Shown here: one piece after another, positions 27,114 to 35,645 of the stretch
Layout: each line of letters begins with the position of its first letter
Position numbering within the stretch: position 1 is the stretch's first letter
NCBI GenBank assembly: GCA_002389765.1
Contig: DGQM01000025.1
Span: 38,648-102,647 of the forward strand
DNA: 64,000 nt
Direction: 5' to 3'
Origin: Bacteroidetes bacterium UBA4414
Lineage (GTDB): Bacteria > Bacteroidota > Bacteroidia > Chitinophagales > Chitinophagaceae
The notes under the pieces: model-generated
Database searches by the model: none
Seen by the model: the letters and a program-made list of their open reading frames with translations, nothing else
Told to the model about the DNA's origin: nothing
Position numbers and translations under genes: made by a program

Positions 27114-27770
27114 ATGAAAAGTACGTTACGTCATTTATTGGTTAAAAACCGCCTGTTGCTGGCTGTATTGCTGATAGGTTTGGGTATATGGTTGGGTGTT
27201 GCCGTTACATGGTGGATAGGTTGGATACCGTTCCTGATAGCTATATTGGTTGTTACGGCGCACTTCCTGATAGGGCCTATGACGCTGATACAGAAATATG
27301 TTGAAGACGGTGATATGGAAGGTGCACAGAAACTGCTGGAAAGCGTAAAATATCCTAACCTGCTGTATAAGCCTGTACGCTCTTCTTACTATATGCTGCG
27401 TGCCAACTTCAGCACTATGGGCGATGATCTGGACAAGGCGGAAGCTGACCTGAAAAAAGGACTTGCGGCTGGTATGCCTGAGAAAGAATATGAAGGCACT
27501 GCCTACCTGCAGTTGGGTAGCATTGCTTACAAAAAAGGCAATAAGAAAGAGGCAATGGAAAACATGCGAAAAGCTATAAAAGTAGGCCTGCCTGATGAGG
27601 ATAGTAAAGCAACTGCCTACCTGCAATTGAGCAGCCTGTTGTTAGAGCGTCGCGACTTTAAGAGTGCTAAAATGTACTTTGCAAAAGCCAAAGCATGTAA
27701 GGCTACTAATGAGCAGATTGTAAGCCAAGTAAAAGAGATGGCTAAATACATGGCTCGCATACCGGGATAA
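27114..27770 (+). CDS. Membrane-anchored TPR protein
   Basis: 218 aa. Two adjacent membrane helices (~13-35 and 37-55) near the N-terminus are followed by a cytosolic region with three to four TPR-like helix pairs (~60-205). Examples are GTAYLQLGSIAYKKGNKKEA and ATAYLQLSSLLLERRDF. TPR arrays bind partner proteins; the partner is unknown. Own promoter and terminator. Confidence 0.75.
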   Translation: MKSTLRHLLVKNRLLLAVLLIGLGIWLGVAVTWWIGWIPFLIAILVVTAHFLIGPMTLIQKYVEDGDMEGAQKLLESVKYPNLLYKPVRSSYYMLRANFSTMGDDLDKAEADLKKGLAAGMPEKEYEGTAYLQLGSIAYKKGNKKEAMENMRKAIKVGLPDEDSKATAYLQLSSLLLERRDFKSAKMYFAKAKACKATNEQIVSQVKEMAKYMARIPG

Positions 27771-27793
27771 TGTATTATCAAGATACTAAAGCG

Positions 27794-27822
27794 AAGCGTC
27801 GGTAATGAACCGGCGCTTTTTT
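27794..27822 (+). terminator. Terminator of the TPR gene
   Basis: Stem AAGCGTCGGT/ACCGGCGCTT with one G-T pair, loop AATGA, then TTTTTTAT. Confidence 0.85.
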
Positions 27823-28093
27823 ATATGTTGGAGAGCCTGCTAATAATGACTATACAGATGACTACAGCAAGCAATAATTGATAGCCCCACCAAAGTGCAT
27901 TGTTTTTTACGATAAGCGTCAGCAGAAAATCGGCAAGCACTATAAAGCCTGCGAATACAAGTATTACCAGACTAAAAAAGAAATACCAGAATATAAAGCG
28001 GGAATCAAAATCTGCTACTAACAATACGAAGTACGTCAGCACCAAAAATATGGCTGATATACGCAGTGGGGTGAATGCAGGCTTTTCATTCAT
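27821..28093 (-). CDS. Small membrane protein, function unknown
   Basis: 90 aa with three hydrophobic segments (~12-28, 32-56, 66-86). No motif was recognised. It starts with ATG 28093, convergent with the TPR gene; its stop lies at the end of that gene's terminator. Coding potential rests on the clean three-helix pattern. Confidence 0.55.
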   Translation of the reverse strand: MNEKPAFTPLRISAIFLVLTYFVLLVADFDSRFIFWYFFFSLVILVFAGFIVLADFLLTLIVKNNALWWGYQLLLAVVICIVIISRLSNI

Positions 28094-28192
28094 TATGGTA
28101 AATATAGGTCAAAACAGCTTTCAATTATTTTATCTGTTACCGAAGGATAATTGTCTTAACGGCGTCTAACCATATACAAGCTTGTAAAACAT

Positions 28193-29890
28193 ATGTTGAA
28201 ACGTACACTTCTGGGTGCATTGGTAGTAGGCCTTATATCGTCTGCATCTGCACAGTATACTACACTACACATTCCTGATACCTTATCAGGCACTACGTTT
28301 AATCTCACTATCAAAGACAGTTTTACGCAACTGCGCTCGGGCAACCAAACCATCACAGGGGGTATTAACGGTAATATCTGGGGGCCGACACTCTTTATTA
28401 ATAAAGGCGATGTGGTACACATGAATGTAACCAACAAGCTGAATGACAGTACTACTATACACTGGCATGGTATGCACCTGCCTGCAGTAATGGATGGTGG
28501 CCCGCATCAGATAATACCGCCCGGTACACTCTGGCAACCTTACTGGACGGTTACTAACCTTGCAGGTACGTATTGGTATCACCCGCACCTGCACGAGATG
28601 ACGTTGGAGCATCTTACCAAAGGCATAGGTGGCTTCATCATAGTAAGAGATACTGCCGAGGCTAAACTGGCATTGCCACGCACCTATGGTGTAGATGATA
28701 TCCCGTTAGTGCTTACCAGCCGTAAATACGATGGCAGTAATCAGTTTGTATCGCAGAACACGGCGTATGGAGATTACATGCTGGTAAATGGTACACCAAA
28801 TCCGGAGATAAACCTGCCAAAACAATATGTACGCCTGCGTATACTGAATGCAGAGATAGAAAGAGGTTACAATCTGGGCTTCAGCGATAACAGAACATTC
28901 TACATCATAGCCAACGATGGTGGTTTGCTGAATGCTCCGGTATCTGCTACCAGGGTAAAACTAATGGTAGGCGAGCGTGTTGAAATAATGGTAGACCTGA
29001 GCAATGTAACAAGCAGCATAGACCTGAAAGCATACAATGCCGGTCAGGCATTTGGCTTCCCGGGTGGAGAACCAAATACTACAGGACAGTTTGGTAGCCT
29101 GCTGAACAATGTAGACTTTAATATCCTGCACATAAATGCAGTAGCGGCAACAACAAATCCTATTACAGCGGTACCTACAGTACTGGCTAATAATACCTAC
29201 TGGACTGCTAATGATGCTACCATAACACGCAGCATTAATATTACAGATGGTAATCCCGGCCCGGGCAATAAACCTTTTGCATTTGATAGTACTCCCTTTG
29301 TATTGAATACCATCAACAAGACGGTAAATATCAATAGCATTGAAAAGTGGACAGTGACAAACAATAATGTATTCGGGCACACATTCCATATACACGATGT
29401 ACAGTTTAAAATAGTAGCCCGCAATGGCAGTGCATCGGCAGTAGGAGCGCACGAAAGTGGCTGGAAAGATGTTATGTATGTACCCGTAAACGAAAATGTG
29501 AGCTTTGTAGCTAAGTTTGATGACTATGCAGATTTGCAACATCCGTTTATGTATCACTGTCACTTTGCAATACATGAGGATGATGGTATGATGGGACAAT
29601 TTGTAGTAAGTCCGTTTGGTGCAGGTATAGATAATGTAAGCCTTACAAAAGACTTTACACTATTCCCTAACCCAGCCACTAACAAGCTGTATTTCCGTTT
29701 TGCCAATACAGGTGCAGATGCTTATTATGTAGCCATTGCAACTGTGCAGGGTCGCACGGTTATGATGCTGCCACACCCGCAATTGCAGGATGGTGTAGAT
29801 ATTTCAAGGCTGGCAAGTGGTACTTATATTGTACAGGTAACAGATATGCAAACAAAGACAGTAACCACACAACGCTTCGTAAAACAATAG
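28193..29890 (+). CDS. Secreted multicopper oxidase with T9SS sorting domain
   Basis: 565 aa, signal peptide ~1-21. Three cupredoxin domains with all copper motifs: IHWHGMH at ~88, TYWYHPHLHE at ~127, GHTFHIHDVQF at ~399, and the type 1/trinuclear bridge HCHFAIHEDDGMM at ~455-467 (axial Met present). The last ~75 residues are a T9SS type A domain (LFPNPATNKL to the end). It resembles CotA/CueO/bilirubin oxidase: it oxidises metals or phenols and reduces O2 to water outside the cell. A redoxin gene follows 4 nt downstream, so an operon is likely. Confidence 0.93.
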   Translation: MLKRTLLGALVVGLISSASAQYTTLHIPDTLSGTTFNLTIKDSFTQLRSGNQTITGGINGNIWGPTLFINKGDVVHMNVTNKLNDSTTIHWHGMHLPAVMDGGPHQIIPPGTLWQPYWTVTNLAGTYWYHPHLHEMTLEHLTKGIGGFIIVRDTAEAKLALPRTYGVDDIPLVLTSRKYDGSNQFVSQNTAYGDYMLVNGTPNPEINLPKQYVRLRILNAEIERGYNLGFSDNRTFYIIANDGGLLNAPVSATRVKLMVGERVEIMVDLSNVTSSIDLKAYNAGQAFGFPGGEPNTTGQFGSLLNNVDFNILHINAVAATTNPITAVPTVLANNTYWTANDATITRSINITDGNPGPGNKPFAFDSTPFVLNTINKTVNINSIEKWTVTNNNVFGHTFHIHDVQFKIVARNGSASAVGAHESGWKDVMYVPVNENVSFVAKFDDYADLQHPFMYHCHFAIHEDDGMMGQFVVSPFGAGIDNVSLTKDFTLFPNPATNKLYFRFANTGADAYYVAIATVQGRTVMMLPHPQLQDGVDISRLASGTYIVQVTDMQTKTVTTQRFVKQ

Positions 29891-29894
29891 TGGT

Positions 29895-30503
29895 ATGAGA
29901 GCCTTTTATTTGTTGCTGTGCTGCTTGTGCCTGCAATTGACTTGTGTTGCAAAAGGTATCGATAAACCGGTCTCGGCATTGGGTAAAGAGATAAAAGATT
30001 TTTCGCTGCGCAATGTAGACGGTAAGCTGCTGTCTATGAACGGCTATAAAGGAGCAAAAGGCTTTATCATTGTATTTACCTGCAATCACTGTCCGTTTGC
30101 AAAGCTGTATACCGAACGCCTGAATAAACTACATGCCAAGTATAGCAAGCAAGGGGTGTATCTGCTCGCCATCAACCCGATGGATACATTGGTGTATGAG
30201 GAAGAGGGGATAGCCAATATGCGCAAGTGGGCAAAGGGGCAACATTTTATGTTTCCGTACTTGCAGGATGGTACACAACAGGTAGCAAAATCTTTTAACG
30301 CCTACCACACACCGCAGGCATATGTTGTATGGAAGGAACAGGGCAAGTGGATAGTAAAGTATAGCGGCGCAATAGACGATAACGGGCAACATGCAGATAA
30401 GGCAATACCCTACACAGACAACGCTGTAGCAGCCTTGCTAAAGGGTACAGCACCACCACAACAGGAAACAATATCACTCGGTTGCAAAATCAACTACAGA
30501 TAA
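29895..30503 (+). CDS. Exported redoxin (AhpC/TSA-type thioredoxin-like protein)
   Basis: 202 aa, signal peptide ~1-20 (ends CVA). Thioredoxin fold with the redox motif CNHCPF (~C60 and C63) and a cis-Pro region HTPQAYV near 140. By family it is a periplasmic thiol reductase or peroxidase. It lies 4 nt downstream of the multicopper oxidase, which suggests a role in copper loading or in protecting that protein's thiols; this is inference. Confidence 0.82.
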   Translation: MRAFYLLLCCLCLQLTCVAKGIDKPVSALGKEIKDFSLRNVDGKLLSMNGYKGAKGFIIVFTCNHCPFAKLYTERLNKLHAKYSKQGVYLLAINPMDTLVYEEEGIANMRKWAKGQHFMFPYLQDGTQQVAKSFNAYHTPQAYVVWKEQGKWIVKYSGAIDDNGQHADKAIPYTDNAVAALLKGTAPPQQETISLGCKINYR

Positions 30504-30510
30504 AACTTAA

Positions 30511-30541
30511 AAAGCCACCCTTGCAGGTGGCTTTATTTTTT
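30511..30541 (+). terminator. Terminator of the oxidase-redoxin operon
   Basis: Stem AAAGCCACC/GGTGGCTTT, then ATTTTTT. It runs into the stop of the convergent lipoprotein gene. Confidence 0.85.
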
Positions 30542-31319
30542 ATTTATGTTTCTTCTCTATCTCGCAATGATGGCTTAGTTTTTTCAGATTGTCTAGTATG
30601 TCTTTGTACAGATCTTTGTTATCATCCGCACTTATTATTAATGTGCCGTTGGTAAGTTTTGCACCCAGTATATCGCTCTCTTTGATGCCGTCCGTAATGG
30701 CAGAAAGATTGATGCTGGTAATGGCAGTGAATACGGTACTGTCTGTAACGGTTATGTTTTCCTGTTCTGTCTTCAGTTCCAGTGCTTCATCCACCGTTAT
30801 CTTTACCGGTATTGTCAACGCATCTTTTGTAATAGTGCCTTGCAGTTGCAGGGCGGGGTTGCTGCCGTTTTTCTCCAGTTCTATCTTCAGTTCTATCTCG
30901 CTATAGGTGCCGTTTGGTATGGTGTAGTTGCCAAAGCCTGCTGCCAGTAGTGCCATCAAATCTACCTGTGTGTTGAGGGTAGTTTTGTATTCAGTTTCTA
31001 CACCGTCTTTCTTCGATTCAAATTTTACCAATACAGGGTTTGCAATGCCGCCTGTCCAGTTGATGCTCATACCTGCGGTAGTTTTCAATGCTACACTTGC
31101 GCTGCGGTTTACAGTGATGAGCTGATAACCCATTTGCGACTCTTTGGATGCAGTATTGCCACCGCCATTGTTGTTGCCACCATTGTTAGTACCATTGGTA
31201 TTGTTGGTTGTAGTACCCGATGTAGTGGTAGTAGTACCTGCGGGAATCACATCATTGCTTTTGCTGCAAGATGCCATTGTAGTCGTAATAATTGCCGAAG
31301 CGAGGAGAACTTTTTTCAT
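30540..31319 (-). CDS. Lipoprotein with Thr/Asn/Gly linker, function unknown
   Basis: 259 aa. Lipobox MASC (C18) is followed by a low-complexity T/N/G spacer (~28-55) that would hold the protein off the membrane. A beta-rich domain follows (~63-245), with a region of the form TIPNGTYSEIELKIELE that recalls DUF4382-like carbohydrate-binding folds, without clear family assignment. The C-terminal tail is His/Lys-rich. Monocistronic. Confidence 0.72.
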   Translation of the reverse strand: MKKVLLASAIITTTMASCSKSNDVIPAGTTTTTSGTTTNNTNGTNNGGNNNGGGNTASKESQMGYQLITVNRSASVALKTTAGMSINWTGGIANPVLVKFESKKDGVETEYKTTLNTQVDLMALLAAGFGNYTIPNGTYSEIELKIELEKNGSNPALQLQGTITKDALTIPVKITVDEALELKTEQENITVTDSTVFTAITSINLSAITDGIKESDILGAKLTNGTLIISADDNKDLYKDILDNLKKLSHHCEIEKKHK

Positions 31320-31493
31320 AACAAAACTATTTAAAAAGTGAATTGCTCATGTAAAAGTGTAACTCCTTATTAATAATAAGAAACGATATATGCCCTATAC
31401 GACAAACAGGCATGTGAAAACGGAAATAGTAATGATGAAACGGATATACGGCTACCGAAACGGATGGATTTTTTTGCCTTAGTTTGTAAGCAC

Positions 31494-32072
31494 TTACAAC
31501 ATAGACATGGTTACTGTCTCAATGTCTCTGTAGGCGTTTTTATCTCCGCCAAGTCTTGCTGCAACACGGATGCCGTTGATGGCATTGCTGATAAAACGGG
31601 CAAGTGCAAGTGGAGTATGCGTAGTATTGATATCGCCTGCATCCTGGCCACGCTTGATGAGGCGTGCCAGTGCTTTTTGTACATCCTGTATGTTTTCTTC
31701 TATTATGGCAGCTACCTCTGTATCATCGGGCGATAACTCGATACATGCATTCAGCATAAAACAACCTTTGCGCTCTTCATCATGCAGGCTTTCGTGAATG
31801 GTAACATCGAACATTTTTTTGATAGTGGCTTTTGCATCTGTAGATGCATCCAGTAGTTCTATCACTTTCGATGCCCATTTATCTCTGTATTGTTTCAGCG
31901 CGGCAATGTATAGCTGGCGTTTATCTCCGTAGGTATCGTACATACTGCTGCGGTTGATGCCCAGCTTATCTACAAGGTCTTGCATGCTGGTGGCATTGTA
32001 TCCTTTGCCCCAGAACAGGTGTACTGCATTGTTCAGTACTTCATCTTCACAGAAAGCTTTGGTTCTTGCCAT
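31494..32072 (-). CDS. TetR/AcrR-family transcriptional regulator
   Basis: 192 aa. The N-terminal helix-turn-helix (~24-60) reads TSMQDLVDKLGINRSSMYDTYGDKRQLY, typical of the family (shown to identify the HTH in two pieces: TSMQDLVDKLGI and NRSSMYDTYGDK). The C-terminal ligand-binding part ends in a short helix. A GGAA-N6-TTCC palindrome lies in its own promoter and two more in the promoter of the upstream SDR gene. It therefore very likely represses itself and the SDR in response to a small electrophile or quinone-like ligand (the ligand is inference). Confidence 0.9.
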   Translation of the reverse strand: MARTKAFCEDEVLNNAVHLFWGKGYNATSMQDLVDKLGINRSSMYDTYGDKRQLYIAALKQYRDKWASKVIELLDASTDAKATIKKMFDVTIHESLHDEERKGCFMLNACIELSPDDTEVAAIIEENIQDVQKALARLIKRGQDAGDINTTHTPLALARFISNAINGIRVAARLGGDKNAYRDIETVTMSML

Positions 32073-32107
32073 GTTGTTGAGAATAAACTAAGTAGCCTTG
32101 CTTGGTG

Positions 32108-32140
32108 CAAAGCTACTCAAGTTTTCGGAATGAATGTTCC
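32108..32140 (-). promoter_or_regulatory. tetR promoter with operator
   Basis: The -7 element TAGCTTTG is at 32108-32115. Palindrome GGAATGAATGTTCC is at 32127-32140, immediately upstream of the -7 element, where a bound repressor would block RNA polymerase. The same 14-mer is repeated in the SDR promoter. Confidence 0.8.
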
Positions 32141-32157
32141 ATTTTAGGGGCAAAAAA

Positions 32158-32916
32158 TTAACCGATGTTTTTCAGCATCACGCCACCATCTGCTGTATAC
32201 TCTGCACCTGTAATGAAAGAAGCATCGTCTGATGCAAGGAAGGTAACCAGGTTGGCTATTTCGCTTGCTTTACCAAAACGTTTCAGCGGTACGCTGCTTT
32301 TTATAGCATCAGCAAATCCATTCAACACTTCTTCAGGCATACCTGTTTTGCTGAATATCGGCGTTTCTATCGGGCCGGGGTTCACTGTATTAACACGAAT
32401 ACCTCTTGGTGCCAGCTCTGTTGCTGCGGTGCGTGCTATAGAATTGAGTGCAGCCTTGCTGGATGCATATACCGTAGTGTTTGACATGCCCGTGTATGCA
32501 TTAACAGAAGACAGGAAGATGATATTACCACCTTCATTGATAATCGGCAGGAACTTGGTGAATGTAAATAGTGCGCCTTTGTAGTTGATGTTTACCACGT
32601 GGTCAAAATGTTCTTCGGTTATCTGGTCTACCGGTGCAAAGAAGCCTACACCTGCGTTGATGAACAATACATCTACACCACCGTGACTTGCTTTTACTTT
32701 AGCTACCAGTTCGTCAATATCGTTCAGGTTGCCTTGGTCAGATACATATCCTGTGGCATTGCTGCCCAGTGCAGCTATAGCCTCGTTTACCGCATCTTGC
32801 TTACGGCCTGTGATGATAACTTTTGCACCCTGTGCTATAAATGCCTGTGCTGTTGCAAAACCAATACCGCTGTTACCACCTGTAATCACGGCTACTTTGT
32901 TGTTAAGTTTTCCCAT
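32158..32916 (-). CDS. SDR-family oxidoreductase under TetR control
   Basis: 252 aa from ATG 32916 (family-standard length; the frame stays open upstream to 33006). NAD(P) motif TGGNSGIG at 12-19, NAG at ~86, catalytic Ser-Tyr-Lys in SSVNAYT and VYASSKAALN, and the PGPIETP loop. The substrate is an unknown ketone, aldehyde or quinone. The adjacent TetR gene and shared operators suggest an inducible detoxification unit. Confidence 0.92.
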   Translation of the reverse strand: MGKLNNKVAVITGGNSGIGFATAQAFIAQGAKVIITGRKQDAVNEAIAALGSNATGYVSDQGNLNDIDELVAKVKASHGGVDVLFINAGVGFFAPVDQITEEHFDHVVNINYKGALFTFTKFLPIINEGGNIIFLSSVNAYTGMSNTTVYASSKAALNSIARTAATELAPRGIRVNTVNPGPIETPIFSKTGMPEEVLNGFADAIKSSVPLKRFGKASEIANLVTFLASDDASFITGAEYTADGGVMLKNIG

Positions 32917-32930
32917 TGTTGTTTTATTTT

Positions 32931-32975
32931 GGAATGAATGTTCCACAAAGCTACGTATAGCGGAACGATTGTTCC
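32931..32975 (-). promoter_or_regulatory. SDR promoter with two TetR-type operators
   Basis: GGAATGAATGTTCC (32931-32944) and GGAACGATTGTTCC (32962-32975) flank the -7 element TAGCTTTG at 32946-32953. Their centres are 31 bp apart, about three helical turns. The first copy is identical to the tetR operator. Confidence 0.82.
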
Positions 32976-33070
32976 AAATTGTAGCCGATAGTAAAACTTT
33001 ATGCATGCATCTGTAAAAACAAGGGCAGGGGATAATGGTAGTCCCTTATATTTTCGTGCGCGAGGGGTAT

Positions 33071-33357
33071 GCCCAAGCTGCCCAAGTATCTTACCATTTG
33101 GGCAAATGGGCAATGCTGCTCACGGTGCTCATATTGCTCAATCAAATGAGCGTTGTGAGCAAGATGAGCGTTCACGGTTGTTCACGGTGTTCATATATCT
33201 GTAGCGTGAACACGTGAACATGTTCGCACTTGTTCGCGGTGTTCGAGGATATTCGCGAACGAACAAAACGAACAATGTATTACAATGTTGTGTCAGACAG
33301 TCTTGTTCAGCTTGTTCAAGTTGTTCAGATACTTTAACATGTTGAACAGCGTGAACC
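33071..33357. repeat. Left arm of graded inverted-repeat region
   Basis: Non-coding tract of short degenerate words in a fixed order: GCCCAA/TTGGGC (33071-33113), GCTCA/TGAGC (33117-33169), GTTCAC/GTGAAC (33170-33219), GTTCG/CGAAC (33222-33273), then GTTCA (33303-33357). Each tract contains both orientations of its word, so local hairpins form. The core 33170-33244 matches the reverse complement of 33879-33958 with one substitution and two small indels. Together with the right arm it flanks the ORF at 33402. No gene seen. Confidence 0.85.
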
Positions 33358-33401
33358 AAAAGGTGTTTTTAGTATAATTTCAATAATAAGTACATTAGTA
33401 T

Positions 33402-33839
33402 ATGCAACAGGATAATATTAAATCTTATCACAGAAGTGTATTCTATTCTTTATGGTTGTATTTCCTGTTATTTTTTTGTGACACTATTATATATCAGGTA
33501 ATAAAGCAGCAGATGTATTTAGTCCCTATGCTATTATTACTGATGATTGTATTTTTATTGATAGCAGTAATGATATGTACTAAACCTCTTTACTATGTAT
33601 TGTTAAGCAGTGATAGATTAATCATCAAACATCATCTATTCAGTACTAACAGGGTGTTGTATTTGTCTGATATCAAAGAGATAGTATTTAAGAGAGTAAG
33701 AGGTGGGGTATTTTTTTATTGTATAGATAAGAATGATGTAAAGAGATTGTATATGTGTGATACTATTACAATGAATAAGTATCAGGAGTTGAAACAAGAC
33801 TTATTGCAAAGAGGTGTAAGTGTGATTGATAAACTATGA
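33402..33839 (+). CDS. Two-helix membrane protein (PH-like), inside inverted repeats
   Basis: 145 aa. Two hydrophobic segments (~12-32 and ~38-60) are followed by a soluble C-terminal part (~65-145) with a strand pattern like small bacterial PH-domain proteins (YVLLSSDRLIIKHHLF, then LSDIKEIVFKR). The sequence is visibly richer in A+T than its neighbours, and both flanks are the GTTC-type repeat arms. Foreign origin or relaxed selection is therefore possible. Family assignment is tentative and function is unknown. Confidence 0.6.
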   Translation: MQQDNIKSYHRSVFYSLWLYFLLFFCDTIIYQVIKQQMYLVPMLLLLMIVFLLIAVMICTKPLYYVLLSSDRLIIKHHLFSTNRVLYLSDIKEIVFKRVRGGVFFYCIDKNDVKRLYMCDTITMNKYQELKQDLLQRGVSVIDKL

Positions 33840-33848
33840 TTTAATAAT

Positions 33849-34109
33849 CTGTTCGTTTGTTCGCGCTAAGGATATACGAACACCGCGAACAGGTGCGAAC
33901 AAAATGTTCACGTGTTCACGCTACAGATATATATGAACACCGTGAACAACCGTGAACAAAAATACCTTGTTCATCGTGTTCAACTTGTTCAAATGGTTGA
34001 ACAGATTGAACAAACTGAACATCTTCTTTGCTCATCTTGCTCACGCGTTCAAATAGATGAAGACCGTGAGCATCGTGAGCAGTTTTGCCCATTTGCCCAA
34101 GTTATCTGG
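33849..34109. repeat. Right arm of graded inverted-repeat region
   Basis: Mirror of the left arm, read outward: GTTCG (33852-33898), GTTCAC with GTGAAC (33907-33958), GTTCA/TGAAC (33970-34021), GCTCAC (34031-34082), GCCCA (34087-34100). The core 33879-33958 is the reverse complement of 33170-33244. The outer TTGCCCATTTGCCCAA at 34085-34100 pairs with 33098-33113. The block 33970-34021 has no equal in the left outer arm. Confidence 0.85.
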
Positions 34110-34145
34110 ATAATGAGCATTTGGGTGAGTTGGACAATAAACAAC

Positions 34146-34169
34146 AAAGCCACCCCGAAGGATGGCTTT
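34146..34169 (-). terminator. Terminator of phoH
   Basis: Stem AAAGCCATCC/GGGTGGCTTT on the minus strand, capped by a TTCG tetraloop, then TTGTTGTTTA. Confidence 0.75.
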
Positions 34170-34184
34170 TTATATGGCGGTTAA

Positions 34185-35210
34185 TTACTGTTGTTTGTTT
34201 TCGCCTAGCTTGCGGAATTTTTCTCGGTTCTCTTCCTCGCGTTTTTCTTCTGCCATCTGTTCCTTGTCGTATGCACGGATGATGTGCTTTACAAGGCGGT
34301 GACGCACCACGTCTGCCTCATCCAGTTCTATATGCGCTATACCCTCAATGCCTTGCAGTATGCGCTTAGCTTTCATCAGGCCGCTCTTCTGGTTTTTCGG
34401 AAGGTCCACTTGCGATAAGTCGCCCGTGATGATGGCTTTTGCACTAGGCCCTATACGCGTCAGGAACATCTTCAATTGCAGGTCTGTCGTATTCTGTGCC
34501 TCATCCAGAATGATGAAGGAATTATCCAACGTACGGCCGCGCATATATGCCAGTGGTGCTATTTCTATTATACGGTTGGCCATATAGTAGTTCAGCTTAT
34601 CGGCAGGTATCATATCGTCCAGCGCATCGTATAGCGGGCGCAGATACGGGTCTATCTTCTCCTTCAAATCACCGGGCAGGAAGCCGAGGTTTTCACCAGC
34701 CTCTACCGCAGGGCGTGTCAGGATGATTTTACGAACCGCTTTGTTTTTCAACGCACGTACAGCCAATGCTACTGCTGTGTAGGTTTTACCCGTACCCGCA
34801 GGGCCCATCGCAAATATGATGTCGTTCTTCTCGCTCACCTGCGCCATCAGTTTCTGGTTGGCAGTCTTGGCACGTATCACTTTGCCGTTAGGGCCAAAAA
34901 CAAGTATATCGTTATTGGCTTCGTTTTCTACACTCAATGCAGGGCCTTCGCCGTTTTCGTCATCGCCCAGTATCTCTGCAAAGTAGTTTTCAGAAAGATG
35001 TCCGTTTCGCTCCAGGTATTTTACCAACTGGCCTATACGAGCCTGCGCATTAGATACTTCTGATGCCTGCCCCGATAGCTTTATCTGCGAGCCGCGAGAA
35101 AGGATTTTGAGCAGTGGAAACTTACGCTTAAGAATATCGAATTTGCTATTGTTAACGCCGAAAAATTCAATGGGGTTAACTGTGTCCAGATTAATAATCG
35201 CTTCAGTCAA
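34185..35210 (-). CDS. phoH: PhoH-family ATPase
   Basis: 341 aa. A KH-like N-terminal domain (~20-80) precedes a P-loop NTPase: Walker A GPAGTGKT at 136-143, Walker B-like FIILDEAQN near 235 and the conserved TGDLSQ. The C-terminus is a charged Glu/Lys helix. The family acts in RNA metabolism, linked to YbeY in many genomes; ybeY is not seen here. No suitable ATG exists, so TTG 35210 is the start (TTG ACT GAA). It ends at a terminator beside the repeat region. Confidence 0.92.
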   Translation of the reverse strand: MTEAIINLDTVNPIEFFGVNNSKFDILKRKFPLLKILSRGSQIKLSGQASEVSNAQARIGQLVKYLERNGHLSENYFAEILGDDENGEGPALSVENEANNDILVFGPNGKVIRAKTANQKLMAQVSEKNDIIFAMGPAGTGKTYTAVALAVRALKNKAVRKIILTRPAVEAGENLGFLPGDLKEKIDPYLRPLYDALDDMIPADKLNYYMANRIIEIAPLAYMRGRTLDNSFIILDEAQNTTDLQLKMFLTRIGPSAKAIITGDLSQVDLPKNQKSGLMKAKRILQGIEGIAHIELDEADVVRHRLVKHIIRAYDKEQMAEEKREEENREKFRKLGENKQQ

Positions 35211-35645
35211 TGTGTTGTGGGTTTAAATCTATTAACGCCTGTAAGTTTACGCAAACCGCAGTGAAGCGGCTGTTAAGTAATTGTCAAATCCCGGTACTGC
35301 TTGTTATCCGAATGCCGCTGAGCGTTCTGCCATATATTACATCGCCGAAGGTTCAGCAACGCGCCGTCTCAAAGACCGCGTTACGGGCATTTTTCATGCT
35401 TGCTGCCATACGTGCCTGCCGGTAGGCCGCAGGTAGCAGCACACTGTTGTATAACATACACGAAGCATCGTCATTATCAGTAGTGCCTGTTGTGAAAATA
35501 TATATTACTAACGGATAAAACAGATTTTCGGTGTCATGTGTTTATCAACCTTTGTGCATATCTTTTTTATTTACATTTCTGTGTTTTAGGTATCGTATAA
35601 ATACCTTGCTGCTAAGCGTTAACTTTACGACGTTCAACAACGTAT
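35211..35645. other. 435-nt gap with no recognised gene
   Basis: Intergenic between divergent phoH and an SDR gene. The first ~230 nt are richer in G+C than the flanking spacers and contain a hairpin-like CCTGC/GCAGG segment near 35412-35433. The rest is AT-rich and must hold the SDR promoter (TAACTTTA near 35619-35626). The only plus-strand ORF here (71 codons) has no family features and was not accepted. An RNA gene or gene remnant is possible. Confidence 0.4.

Noticed and set aside
33071..34109. CRISPR array
   Set aside because: The words are very short, change gradually from tract to tract, occur in both orientations and lack equal-length spacers or cas genes.
33001..34184. Several ORFs of 60-90 codons inside the GTTC/GCTC repeat tracts
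   Set aside because: Their translations are only readings of the short repeat words (runs such as EQLEQAEQ), on both strands and in several frames, with no domain or start support.
35210..35425. 71-aa plus-strand ORF
   Set aside because: Lies divergent to phoH in a gap, without hydrophobic, catalytic or family features, and its start overlaps the phoH start.
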